From: DATFDN01 sp963818725
GTDB lineage: Bacteria > Pseudomonadota > Alphaproteobacteria > Acetobacterales > Acetobacteraceae
Direction of reading: 5' to 3'
DNA length: 64,000 nucleotides
Assembly (NCBI GenBank): GCA_963818725.1
Contig: CAWFTU010000010.1
Span: 124,001 to 188,000, forward strand
Shown: positions 1-8,052 of the stretch, piece by piece
Layout: every line of letters starts with the position of its first letter
How positions within the stretch are numbered: the first letter of the stretch is position 1
Notes under the pieces: generated by a model
Told to the model about the DNA's origin: nothing
The model's database searches: none
Seen by the model: the letters and a program-made list of their open reading frames with translations, nothing else
Made by a program: the position numbers and the translations under genes

Positions 1-353
1 TTCTTGGACAGGATGCGATGCAGCGAGAACACCACGTCATCGGCGGTGAACGCCGTGTCGTCCTGCCACTTCACGTTTGGGCGCAGGTGGAAGCGCCACA
101 CCGTCGGGCTGGTCCGCTCCCAGCTCACGGCGAGCGCCGGCTCGAGCTTCAGGTCGCGGTCACGCCGCGCCAGCGGCTCGTAGACATTGGACAGGAAGGA
201 GAGCTGGACGGTCTCCTGCCGCGTGTCGGGGTCCATCGCGCCCACATCGCCATCATTAGCCCAGCGCAACGTCCTGGCCGAGGCCGGCAGCGCGAGGGCC
301 GCGGCCACGGCCAGCCCGAGCGCGACAGCGCGCATCCTTCCCATTTTGCTCAT
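1..353 (-). CDS. ABC transporter periplasmic substrate-binding protein, family 5 (N-terminal part)
   Basis: This open frame starts at ATG 353 (or ATG 344) and runs off the left edge, so only the first 117 or so residues are visible. They begin with a short basic N-terminus and a hydrophobic Ala-rich signal peptide ending near ALPASA-R. The mature sequence then reads as the start of a peptide/opine/nickel-type solute receptor: RWANDGDVGAMDPD, then FLSNVYEPLARRD, then a WRFHLRPNVKWQDD stretch and FTADDVVFSLHRI. That order is typical of SBP_bac_5 (DppA/OppA) proteins. It would act in the periplasm and deliver ligand to an ABC importer encoded beyond the window. It is transcribed away from the YdcF-like gene. 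The ligand cannot be told from this fragment. Confidence 0.85.
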   Translation of the reverse strand, partial: MSKMGRMRAVALGLAVAAALALPASARTLRWANDGDVGAMDPDTRQETVQLSFLSNVYEPLARRDRDLKLEPALAVSWERTSPTVWRFHLRPNVKWQDDTAFTADDVVFSLHRILSK

Positions 354-432
354 CTCATCCGCTTTGGCATTGGTAAGCGACGTTTCCACAAACTAAGCTT
401 GGCTTCTAGCCCGGTTCTGGCCCTATAGCGAA

Positions 433-1194
433 ATGAGCCCTCGCCTCATCCTTACGAATCTGCTCATCCCGCCGAACAGCCTGCTCTACCTGGCGCTGCT
501 CGGCCTGCTGCTGGCCCGCCGCCGTCGTGGCCGCACCGGGATCTCGATCAGCCTGGCTGCCCTGGCCGGCATGGTCGCCCTTGGGATGCCGATAATAAGC
601 CACGCCCTTCTGGTTTCGCTCGAGGGCGGCGATGCTCCGCCTGGGACGCAGCCCCCGCAAGCTATCGTGATCCTGAGCGCCGAGGTCCATCGCACGCCGG
701 ACGGGCTGGAGCCGGGGCCGCTCACCTTGCAGCGTCTCCTCGCCGGTGCGCGTCTGTGGCAGCGCACGCACCTGCCGGTGCTGGTCTCGGGTGGCTCGCT
801 TGCGCCCGGCGACGTTCCGGTGGCGACGGTGATGGCACGGACGCTGGAGCGCGACTTCCACGTGCCGGTGCGCTGGATCGAGGCGCGCTCGGAGACCACA
901 TGGGAGAACGCGGCCGACACTGCCGCCATTCTGCTACCGGAAGGCGTGCGCTCGATCTATCTTGTCACCCACGCTTGGCACGAGCGTCGCTCGGTGCTGT
1001 CGTTCCGGCACTTCGGCTTGGTGCCCACGGTGGCTTCGGTGCCGCCCGACATCGTGATCGACCGCCTCGTGCCCACCGCCATCGGCTGGGCGGAGAGCTT
1101 CCACGCGCTGCATGAATGGCTTGGGCTCGCGGTCTACTCCGTGCGCGCCTGGCGCGCGGGGCCGGCCTCGGCGCCATCGAACAAGGCGGCGTAG
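433..1194 (+). CDS. YdcF/SanA-like DUF218 membrane protein
   Basis: A 253-residue protein with two hydrophobic N-terminal segments (about residues 10-30 and 38-60), followed by a DUF218 domain. Recognisable family features are the QAIVILSA strand, a long helix with LQRLLAGARLW, PVLVSGGS, and the WIEARSETTWENA motif, in which SxxTxENA is the DUF218 hallmark. A late YLVTHAWHERRS segment (TsxxHxxRA in relatives) follows. Relatives include ElyC, SanA and YdcF, inner-membrane proteins linked to envelope polysaccharide or lipid-carrier functions. DUF218 genes often lie near exosortase/EPS loci, and this one converges on the EPS glycosyltransferase. Its 3' end would overlap the ancestral end of that gene by about 60 bp. 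The exact reaction is unknown. Confidence 0.85.
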   Translation: MSPRLILTNLLIPPNSLLYLALLGLLLARRRRGRTGISISLAALAGMVALGMPIISHALLVSLEGGDAPPGTQPPQAIVILSAEVHRTPDGLEPGPLTLQRLLAGARLWQRTHLPVLVSGGSLAPGDVPVATVMARTLERDFHVPVRWIEARSETTWENAADTAAILLPEGVRSIYLVTHAWHERRSVLSFRHFGLVPTVASVPPDIVIDRLVPTAIGWAESFHALHEWLGLAVYSVRAWRAGPASAPSNKAA

Positions 1195-1211
1195 GCGGCG
1201 AACATCGCCTC

Positions 1212-2249
1212 CTAGTCGTAATCACGCCGCGCCTTGTCGCGATTCGCCGTGCCGAGCCGCGCGCGCAGCTCCGGCGCGGCGAGCAGGGCGCGCAGCGACT
1301 TCGCGAGCCCGCCCGCGTCCCGCAGCCCGACGAAGCGCCTGTTCTCGGCGGCGAGCATGTGCCGCACGTCGCCCACGTCGGTCCCCGCCACCGCCAGCCC
1401 GGCCGCCATCGCCTCAATGACCGAGAGCGGCATCTGCTCGGTGTCGGACGACAGGGCGAAAACGTCGAAGCCCGCGTAGAGCGGAGCGGGATCAGCGACA
1501 TGGCCCGTGAAGCGGACGCGCGGCGCCACGCCGAGCGCGGCGGCCAGGTGTTCGAGGCGCGGGCGCTCCGGCCCGTCCCCGGCGATGACCAACCGCGCCG
1601 GCATGGACGCGACGACGGCGCGGAAGGCGTGCAGCAGGCGATCCAGCGCCTTTTCCGGCCGCAGCGCCGCGACGGTGCCGATCACCGGCTCCCTGCTTGG
1701 AATTGCCCCTGCCGGGACCGCGAAGCGGGTGAGGTCGATGCCGTTCGGGATGTGGCGCAACCGGTGCGGCGGCAGGCGCCAGGTATGGGCGGCGATGCCC
1801 ATCAGTGTGCGGGAGGGCAACACGATCGTGCTGCGGCGCAGAACCAGGAACCGGGCCAGGACGCGGCGGCGGAACTGCCGGTCGCGCTCCTCCGGACCGA
1901 ACCCGTCCTCGATATGGATGTGGCGCACCAGGCCCGGCAGGTTGGCGATGGCCCACTCCATGGACCCCCAGTTGTGGGTAATCAGCACGTCGGGGCGCAG
2001 CGCCCGCAGGGCCCCACGGAACGCCGCGACCTTGCCGCGGCCGTCGGCCAGCAGCGGCGGGAAAGCGATGTCGAGGTCCGGCGCGAGGCGCTCGCGCGCG
2101 CCGTCGGCGCCATCGAGCGAGACGATTAGGTGGCGGTAGCGCGCGCCAAAGCGGTTGGCGACGGCAGCAAATCGCATCTGCGCGCCGCCCACCCGGAAGC
2201 TCGGGAAGACGTGGAAGAGCGTCGCGGGTCCGGCGATGGCGCGGATCAC
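1212..2249 (-). CDS. GT4-type glycosyltransferase of the EPS locus, C-terminus cut by an in-frame TAG
   Basis: A GT-B fold glycosyltransferase of about 345 residues. The N-terminal acceptor domain has VFPSFRVGGAQ and the HNWGSMEWA stretch. The nucleotide-sugar half has HIPNGIDLTRF, IGTVAALRPEKALDRLLHAF, LVIAGDGPERPRLE and VFALSSDTEQMPLSVIEAMAAG, which is the EX7E-like donor-binding region of GT4 enzymes. It should add a sugar to the lipid-linked EPS repeat at the inner membrane. The GTG start at 2249 overlaps the stop of the EpsI-coding tail (GTGA), which suggests translational coupling. The protein stops at TAG 1212-1214. In the same frame a plausible C-terminus (EAMFAAYAALFDGAEAG...) continues to a second TAG at 1134-1136, so the last 26 or so residues appear to have been lost by a nonsense change. 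Confidence 0.85.
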   Translation of the reverse strand: MIRAIAGPATLFHVFPSFRVGGAQMRFAAVANRFGARYRHLIVSLDGADGARERLAPDLDIAFPPLLADGRGKVAAFRGALRALRPDVLITHNWGSMEWAIANLPGLVRHIHIEDGFGPEERDRQFRRRVLARFLVLRRSTIVLPSRTLMGIAAHTWRLPPHRLRHIPNGIDLTRFAVPAGAIPSREPVIGTVAALRPEKALDRLLHAFRAVVASMPARLVIAGDGPERPRLEHLAAALGVAPRVRFTGHVADPAPLYAGFDVFALSSDTEQMPLSVIEAMAAGLAVAGTDVGDVRHMLAAENRRFVGLRDAGGLAKSLRALLAAPELRARLGTANRDKARRDYD

Positions 2250-2527
2250 TGCGCCGAGGCAGCGGCGAGGGCGGCGGTGATCCGCTCGGCCTCAGCATCA
2301 AGGAAGCTGGCGAGGGCAAGGCTGGCGCGACGCTCTCCGCCGGAGCCACTCTCGGTTTGTGCAGGGGTCAGGACAACGAGCACCAACGCCCCGCCGCCGA
2401 CAATGCTGTGCCAAGCCTGACGGAGCCGAAAGCGGATGCCTGGTTCCACGGGACCGCTCCCTTGCCACAGCAGCGCCGCCGTGAGCTGCGCTGGCTGGCT
2501 GGTCTGGGTCAGCGTCCACGGCAAGCC
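2246..2527 (-). pseudogene. EpsI-domain C-terminal tail of the exosortase, in frame after TAG
   Basis: Immediately after the TAG at 2528-2530 the same reading frame continues for 93 codons to TGA 2246-2248. The sequence, GLPWTLTQTSQ..., then ..FRLRQAWHSIVGGGALVLVVLTP.., looks like the distal part of an EpsI (DUF3485) domain, including the HS.GG element. No clear ribosome-binding site precedes the TTG at 2524. I therefore read it as the severed end of one xrtA-epsI gene rather than an independent gene. Readthrough of TAG would restore a protein of about 500 residues. Its stop overlaps the GTG start of the glycosyltransferase gene. Confidence 0.75.
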
Positions 2528-3757
2528 CTACCGGCGCAGTCGCCACGTGGTCACGTCCTCCGCGCTTGGCGCTTGGGTAAGCCGTGCCCATTGCTGCATG
2601 ACAAGCCGGGGCGCGGCGGCTGCGGGGAATGTCTCGGCCCGCAGCAAAACGCCACCGCACGCGTAGCGACGGATCACGGCTCGCGCGGGCGGCGTGGCTC
2701 GCGGAGCCTCCGGATCGACCTGGCAGCCGGCCGGAGTGAAATCGAGGGTGCTGCCGACTGGCCCTGGCGCGAGCGTGAGTGCCAGGGCGGCCATGGGTCC
2801 GAGGATGCAGCCCATGAGAACGCCGATGGTGGCCGCGACAAGCCCCCGCCCCCTTGGCGGAGCTGGCGCGCTGGACGCTGGTTGGGGTTTGGCGCCCGCG
2901 CGCGGCTGGTCCTCTCGGAACGGCAGGCCAAGCAGGATCAGGGCCAACATCAAGATGGAGAAGAACATCCAGCCGCACAGGACGTGGTCGGCCTCGGCCG
3001 CCTGCGCGCTACCGAGGGTGTGGCCGAGCAGGACGATGCCGAGGGCTCGCACGCCGTTGGCCAGGACCGGGACAACGAGGGAGGCGGCGATGAACAAGGC
3101 GCGGCGCAGCGGCGTGCGGTAGATCAGCAGCGCGTAGAGACAGCCAAAGGCGGCCGACGCGGTCAGGAAGCGCAGGCCCGCGCAGGCCTCGGCGACATAG
3201 AACGTGCCTTCGGGGATCTGGATCGTGTAGCCATCCGTGTAGTTGGCGACACCGAGCACATCGAGCCCGTGCATGACGAAACGCGCGGTGAAGTCTTGCA
3301 GGGCGGGGATCAGGAAGCCGCCGAACGGCACCAGGAAATAGAGGTAGAGCAGCGGGCCGCACAGCGCGGCGAAGGCCTGCCTGCCCAGCACAGCCAGGAA
3401 CAGCAGCTCCACGCCGCTCAGCGCGATCAGCTGTCGTCCCTCCATGAAGCCGATTCGCTCCGCGAGCAGCCAGGCGAGGCTCAGCGGCCCCGCGGATAGC
3501 GCGAGCAGCGGCATCGGGCGCGGCGCCACGCTGGAGAGCGTCGCCCGCCGGTCCCAGACCAGATAGGCGGCGATCGGAATCACCAGGGCGCAATGGTTGT
3601 AGGCTGTGGACGCGAGCCAGACGGTCAGCGCCGCGCTGGCCTCCTCGTGGAACAGCAGGCTCAGCGCGAGCAGGCCAGCCGCCAGCGGGCGCGCGGCGGC
3701 GAGCAGGGCAGGCGCGGCGACGCGAAGGCGCGGCGCCGCAAGGGATTGGCTGGTCAT
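2528..3757 (-). CDS. xrtA: Exosortase A (XrtA), separated from its EpsI domain by TAG
   Basis: A polytopic inner-membrane protein with about eight hydrophobic helices. It carries the exosortase catalytic triad: Cys in the AEACAGLR motif (around residue 195), Arg in VLANGVRALG, and His in ADHVLCGW. Exosortases process and anchor PEP-CTERM proteins, and in this locus type (XrtA) they accompany EPS export genes. After the last helices a periplasmic segment begins that belongs to the EpsI/DUF3485 domain often fused to XrtA, but the frame ends at TAG 2528-2530. I chose the ATG at 3757 because AGGTG lies 7 nt upstream; a GTG at 3766 would add three residues. It lies downstream of the broken sugar transferase in the same transcription direction. 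Confidence 0.88.
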   Translation of the reverse strand: MTSQSLAAPRLRVAAPALLAAARPLAAGLLALSLLFHEEASAALTVWLASTAYNHCALVIPIAAYLVWDRRATLSSVAPRPMPLLALSAGPLSLAWLLAERIGFMEGRQLIALSGVELLFLAVLGRQAFAALCGPLLYLYFLVPFGGFLIPALQDFTARFVMHGLDVLGVANYTDGYTIQIPEGTFYVAEACAGLRFLTASAAFGCLYALLIYRTPLRRALFIAASLVVPVLANGVRALGIVLLGHTLGSAQAAEADHVLCGWMFFSILMLALILLGLPFREDQPRAGAKPQPASSAPAPPRGRGLVAATIGVLMGCILGPMAALALTLAPGPVGSTLDFTPAGCQVDPEAPRATPPARAVIRRYACGGVLLRAETFPAAAAPRLVMQQWARLTQAPSAEDVTTWRLRR

Positions 3758-4870
3758 GTCAGGCACCTATGAGGCAGAGCCGCCGGCCCCGCGTTCTTTG
3801 GGTGGGGGAGCCACTATCGCGCGCCCTCGCGGAACAGGATCACGCGCACGGTCGCGAGCAGCACCAGTATGTCGAGGAAGAAGCCCTGGTTCTTGACGTA
3901 GTAGAGGTCGTAGGAAAGCTTCTCGCGCGCATCCTCGACCGAGGCGCCGTAGAGGTAGTTCACCTTCGCCCAGCCGGTGATGCCGGGCTTGACGTAGTTG
4001 CGCTGGTTGTAGAACGGGATCAACTCGGCCAGTTGCTCGACGAAGTGGGGGCGCTCGGGGCGCGGGCCGACCAGGCTCATGTCGCCGCGCAGCACGTTCA
4101 GCAATTGCGGCAGCTCATCGATCCGGGTGGAGCGGATGAAGGCGCCTACCCGTGTCACGCGCGCATCGGCCCGCGCCGCCCAGCGTGGTATCCCTCCGGC
4201 CTCGGCGTCGGCGCGCATGCTGCGGAACTTGAGCAGCGTGAAGTTGCGCCCGCACAGGCCAACGCGCTCTTGGCGATAGAGGACGGGCCCAGGGCTGTCG
4301 AGGCGTACCGCCAAGGCGGTGAGCGCGATCACGGGCAGCGCCAGGGTCAGCATTGCCAGACTGCCGACGATGTCCGTCGCCCGCTTGATCGCCTGGCCCG
4401 ACCGTCCGCAGCCGAATCCCTCGGCGCCGAGCAGCCACTCGATGCTCAGGCGCTCCAGGCTGATCCGACCAAGATGGCGTTCGTAGAACACGATCTCATC
4501 GAACACCTCCAGGCCGCGCATCTTGTAGTCAAGCATCCATCCGGCCGCGTTCTGGTCGCAACCACCGGTGGCCACCAGCGCCCACACCCGAGAGCGGCGC
4601 AGCTCCGCCAGGCTGGGCGGCGTGCCGCTGGCCTCAATCGCGCCCGCCACCTCGAACATGGCGCCGCGGCGCGCGCGCAAGGCGGCCACCAGCCGGCTTG
4701 AGTGCGCGCTGGCGCCAACGAGCAGGAGACGGCGGACGAGCAGGGCGGGGCTGAGCGCGGAGCGCAGCGCCCAGCGAATCAGCGACACGAAGGTCACCCA
4801 CAAGACCAAAATCCCGGCCAGTCGGGCTGCGTATGGGCCGGTCAGCCCAGGGCTGAAGGCCCCCCCAGCC

Positions 4871-6142
4871 CTCACGAATCCCCTCATTCTGACCTGTCCC
4901 GGGTCTGGCCGCGATTCGCGCGGGTTTTGTAATCCCGCCGACGGGTTGTTCGTTGGGTGGATGGTATGGGCAAACGGGGTCGGATGGGCACGCGCCGAGA
5001 GGATGTTCGCGCCTTCATTGGCGATCTGTATGGCGCGGACCTGCGCGCCAAGCGGGTCGGCTCGCTGGCGGATGCGACGCTCGGGCTGATGCACGCGGCC
5101 TCGCTGGCGGTGGCGACGATCGGTCAGGCGCTGGCGCAGGCGCGGGGCCTGACGACCAAGCACGCGATCAAGCAGGTGGATCGGCTGCTGAGCAACGACG
5201 GCATCGATGTTTGGGACAGTTTCGCGCACTGGGTGCCGCATCAGATCGGCGGGCGTCGCGACGTCCTGGTGGCTATGGACTGGACCGATTTCGACCACGA
5301 CGACCAGGCCACGCTGGTGCTCAGCCTGGTCACCGGTCACGGCCGTGCCGCGCCGCTGCTGTGGATTACCGTCTGGAAGGACGAACTCACCAGCCAGCGC
5401 AACGACTTCGAGGACGCGTGCCTGCGGCGCCTGGCAGAACTCGTGCCGGCGGGGTGCCGGGTGACCATCCTGGCGGACCGAGGCTTCGGCGATCAGAAGT
5501 TGTTCGCCTTCCTGCCCACGCTGGGCTTTGGCTACGTGATCCGCTTTCGCGGCAACATCCACGTCACCGACGCGGACGGGCAGACCAGGCCCGCCGCGGA
5601 ATGGGTGGGAAAGTCCGGTCGCGCCCGCAAGTTGCGCGATGCGCACGTGACCGCGAAAGGCCAAATTGTCGGCGCGGTGGTCTGCGTTCATGCCCGGGAC
5701 ATGAAGGAGCCCGGGTGCCTTGCGACCAGCGAGCGCGACGCGACAGCGGCGACGCTGATCAACCATTATGCCAGGCGCTGGACGATCGAGCCGCAGTTCC
5801 GCGACACCAAGGACCTGCGGTTCGGCATGGGACTGTCTGCCACGCGCGTCGGCGAGCCGATGCGCCGCGATCGTCTGCTGCTGATCAGCGCGTTCGCCAC
5901 CGCGCCGCTGACGCTGCTCGGCGCCGTCGGCGAACGCCTCGGCATGGACCGCTTGTTGAAGTCGGACACCAGCAAGACGCGGACCCATTCGCTGTTCCGG
6001 CAGGGCTGCATGCTCTACGAACTGATCCCGAACATGCCTGAGCACCGCCTGCTGCCGCTCACGGAGAAATTCGCAAAGGCCCTGTCAAACGCCGGCCAGT
6101 TCACCACACTCCTTTTTTATATGAAATGAGGGGATGGGTGAG
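4871..6142 (+). mobile_element. IS4-type element inserted in the sugar transferase gene
   Basis: The element has imperfect 18-bp terminal inverted repeats, left CTCACGAATCCCCTCATT (4871-4888) and right AATGAGGGGATGGGTGAG (6125-6142), 16 of 18 matching. The flanks carry the direct repeat CCCCCAGCC at 4862-4870 and 6143-6151. The duplication lies in a C-rich run, so its length could be read as 9 or 10 bp. Excising the element with one copy of the repeat restores the sugar transferase frame exactly. The element is 1272 bp and encodes a single transposase read opposite to the host gene. Confidence 0.88.
4966..6129 (+). CDS. IS4-family transposase
   Basis: An apparently intact transposase of about 387 residues with an IS4-family DDE layout: first Asp in VAMDWTDFDHDD, second in ILADRGFGDQ, and the YREK-type block YARRWTIEPQFRDTKD carrying the catalytic Glu and Lys. 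It cuts and pastes the surrounding element. The ATG at 4966 is chosen; GTG 4957 in the same frame is an alternative. The C-terminus runs into the right inverted repeat. Nothing in the sequence suggests inactivation, so this copy could still move. Confidence 0.85.
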   Translation: MGKRGRMGTRREDVRAFIGDLYGADLRAKRVGSLADATLGLMHAASLAVATIGQALAQARGLTTKHAIKQVDRLLSNDGIDVWDSFAHWVPHQIGGRRDVLVAMDWTDFDHDDQATLVLSLVTGHGRAAPLLWITVWKDELTSQRNDFEDACLRRLAELVPAGCRVTILADRGFGDQKLFAFLPTLGFGYVIRFRGNIHVTDADGQTRPAAEWVGKSGRARKLRDAHVTAKGQIVGAVVCVHARDMKEPGCLATSERDATAATLINHYARRWTIEPQFRDTKDLRFGMGLSATRVGEPMRRDRLLLISAFATAPLTLLGAVGERLGMDRLLKSDTSKTRTHSLFRQGCMLYELIPNMPEHRLLPLTEKFAKALSNAGQFTTLLFYMK

Positions 6143-6453
6143 CCCCCAGCCCCAAGGGCGACTGGAAAGGCCATCATCGCCGCCACGATCGCGTTCAGGG
6201 TCACCTGGCGCGGCTCGAGGCAGATATCAGGGCGGTAAAGGCCGATGGCGATTGCGGTCATCGCCAGCATCGAGGCGAGCAGGGCGGCGTGATCGAGCAA
6301 TCGCGTGTCCAGCGCCCGCCAAGAGGCGCCGAGCACGGCCCACGCGGCGGGCGACGCCATCACCAGGTGGGCGACAATGAAGGCCAGCACGACATCGGCC
6401 AGCCACAGCGCGGCCAGCTCGGGCACGACATAACGGCTCATAGCCCGCCTCAT

Positions 6454-6772
6454 GCCGGTTCCCTCCCTCCCAAGCGCGTCGCGCCCGATGGACGCGCGCG
6501 CCGCCATCCCGCCACGCCAAATCCGGCGACGCGATCCACGTGCAAGGTGCAACACAATATGGATGTCGAAACCAAAATCTTACAAATCGTTCCGACAGTC
6601 AAGCTTCCTTTGCCCTTGATTTACTGGATTGGATCGAGCATTGCTCAGTTTGCCAGGGAGATAGTACAGCGATCACATCCGGTCGCGAGTGGTCATAAAA
6701 ACCGGCCGCTGTTCCTAGGCAAAGGCTGCTTATAACTGTTAAGTAACGGCGCTATAACGATCGAGGTCGCAG
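6454..6772 (+). promoter_or_regulatory. Divergent intergenic region between the two EPS arms
   Basis: This is a 319-bp gap between the start of the minus-strand sugar transferase gene and the plus-strand wza-like gene. No convincing ORF fills it. From about 6550 to 6770 it is clearly more A+T-rich than its surroundings (for example TTGATTTACTGGATTGG and CTTATAACTGTTAAGTAACG), as expected of a bidirectional promoter and regulator-binding region for the locus. I see no exact -35/-10 pair or palindrome that I would defend as a specific operator. Confidence 0.5.
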
Positions 6773-7414
6773 GTGCTCAGGTCCATTCCGTCGCTTCCGG
6801 TCCTGCTCGTGGCTTTCGGATGCGGGCTGGCCTCCTGCGCCGCGCCCAGCCCCGACATAGCGACTTCGCCCGTGTCGCTCTCCCCGGGGCAGGCGCATCC
6901 GAGCGAGGAGTACGTGATCGGGTCGGGCGACGTGCTCAGCGTGTTCATTTACCACGCGCCCGAGCTCAGCGAGCCGGAGGTGCCGGTTCGTCCGGACGGG
7001 CGCATCTCGGTGCCGCTGGTCCAGGACATCACCGCGTCCGGCAAGACCGCGGATCAGCTTTCGCGCGAAATCGAGTCGCGCCTCAAGAAATACGTGCGCG
7101 ACCCGAACGTGACCGTCATCGTGCGCAGCTTCGTGGGTCCCTTCGAACGCCAGATCAAGGTGATCGGAGAGGCGACCGAGCCCGAGGCGATTCCCTACCG
7201 CGACCGCATGACGCTGCTCGACGTCATGATCGCCACCAAGGGACTGACCAAGTTCGCCGCCGGCAATCGCGCCATCGTGGTGCGCCACACCAATCCGGCG
7301 GAGGAGAAGGTCATCCGCGTGCGGCTCGCCGATCTCATCAAGGATGGCGCCATCGCGCAGAACATCGCCATGCAGCCGGGTGACACGCTCATCATCCCGC
7401 AGGCCTGGTTCTGA
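6773..7414 (+). CDS. Wza-like polysaccharide export lipoprotein
   Basis: A 213-residue outer-membrane/periplasmic polysaccharide export protein. The N-terminus is a lipoprotein signal with lipobox LASC (residues about 18-21). A Poly_export domain begins at EEYVIGSGDVLSVFIYHAPELS and VRPDGRISVPLVQDITASGKT. A SLBB-type region follows (IKVIGEATEPEAIPYRDRMTLLDVMIATKGLT), and the protein ends with MQPGDTLIIPQAWF. Homologues form the ring that lets EPS cross the outer membrane. The start is GTG 6773 with GAGGTC upstream. It is the first gene of the plus-strand EPS arm, 16 bp before the broken wzz gene. This gene itself looks intact. Confidence 0.88.
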   Translation: MLRSIPSLPVLLVAFGCGLASCAAPSPDIATSPVSLSPGQAHPSEEYVIGSGDVLSVFIYHAPELSEPEVPVRPDGRISVPLVQDITASGKTADQLSREIESRLKKYVRDPNVTVIVRSFVGPFERQIKVIGEATEPEAIPYRDRMTLLDVMIATKGLTKFAAGNRAIVVRHTNPAEEKVIRVRLADLIKDGAIAQNIAMQPGDTLIIPQAWF

Positions 7415-8052
7415 GCGCGGCGGACGCGCGATGCCACAGCTTCCCATTCTGCTCCGGCGCTATCTCCGGGGCGCCTGGCGCCGCCGCTGGATCGGCGTCG
7501 CGGTCGCCTGGCTGGTCTGCCTGGCCGGCTGGGGCGGGTTGCATTTCATCAAGGACCAGTACCGCGTGCGGGCGCGGCTCCACGTCGATGCGGACGCGGT
7601 GCTGACCCCGCTCCTGCGCGGGGTTGCGATCGATATCAACGCGACCGACCAGCTTAGCATCCTACAGCGGACGCTGCTCAGCCGCCCCAACCTGCAGACG
7701 CTCATTTCAAAGACCGATCTGGGCCTGGGCGTTAGCACGCCGGGTCAGCGGGAGCGGCTGATCGACCGGCTGAGCACCGAGATCAAGATGCAGTCGCAGG
7801 AGAAGAACCTGTTCTCCATCGAGTACACCCATTCCAATCCTTCCGATTACCCACATTTTGCCTGCATCAGGTCCGCTCCGAGCATCATGTCCATGAGGCG
7901 GGACCAACCTCGCCACATCACGGCGTTGCCGGGTGGCGGGTCCCGCGCGCGGGCGAGATAGCCGCCGAGGCAGGCGACTTTCATGAGATAGTGCGACAGG
8001 GTCTTCTCGCCGGGTATGGTGGGCCGGTCGCGCACCGCGCGGTCGATGACGG

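Larger units (their letters stand above)
3814..6453 (-). pseudogene. Undecaprenyl-phosphate sugar transferase (EPS initiating enzyme), split by an IS4-type element
   Basis: The two coding pieces are 6453-6143 and 4861-3814. Removing the IS and one 9-bp target copy joins them perfectly in frame (..FPVALGAGG/AFSPGLTGPY..), giving a protein of about 452 residues. The N-terminal piece is membrane-embedded (VVPELAALWLADVVLAFIVAHL and further helices). The middle is a nucleotide-binding-like segment (LLLVGASAHSSRLVAAL). The C-terminal half is the bacterial sugar transferase domain: KRATDIVGS, SPGPVLYRQERVGL, TLLKFRSMRADAE, RIDELPQLLNVLRGDMSLVGPRPERP, YVKPGITGWAKVNY. This enzyme class moves a hexose-1-P onto undecaprenyl phosphate and starts repeat-unit synthesis. 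The start at 6453 has GGGAGGGA upstream. As it stands the gene cannot make a full enzyme, although the intact catalytic C-terminal piece might be expressed from within. Confidence 0.9.

Noticed and set aside
1134..2530. Two in-frame TAG codons in adjacent genes as a sign of TAG recoding (amber suppression).
   Set aside because: TAG is used as the ordinary stop in many intact genes here (for example the YdcF-like, CBS, LivM of cluster 1, deacetylase and Nudix genes), so general recoding is unlikely. Nonsense mutations in a decaying locus explain it better.
2357..3499. Long plus-strand ORF opposite the exosortase gene.
   Set aside because: Its composition (Gly/Arg/Gln-rich, no family motifs) is typical of antisense shadows in GC-rich genomes, and the exosortase motifs on the other strand are clear.
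3814..6045. A 743-residue minus-strand ORF covering the sugar transferase and the IS.
   Set aside because: Its N-terminal half is the antisense of the IS4 transposase gene. The true N-terminus is beyond the IS at 6143-6453.
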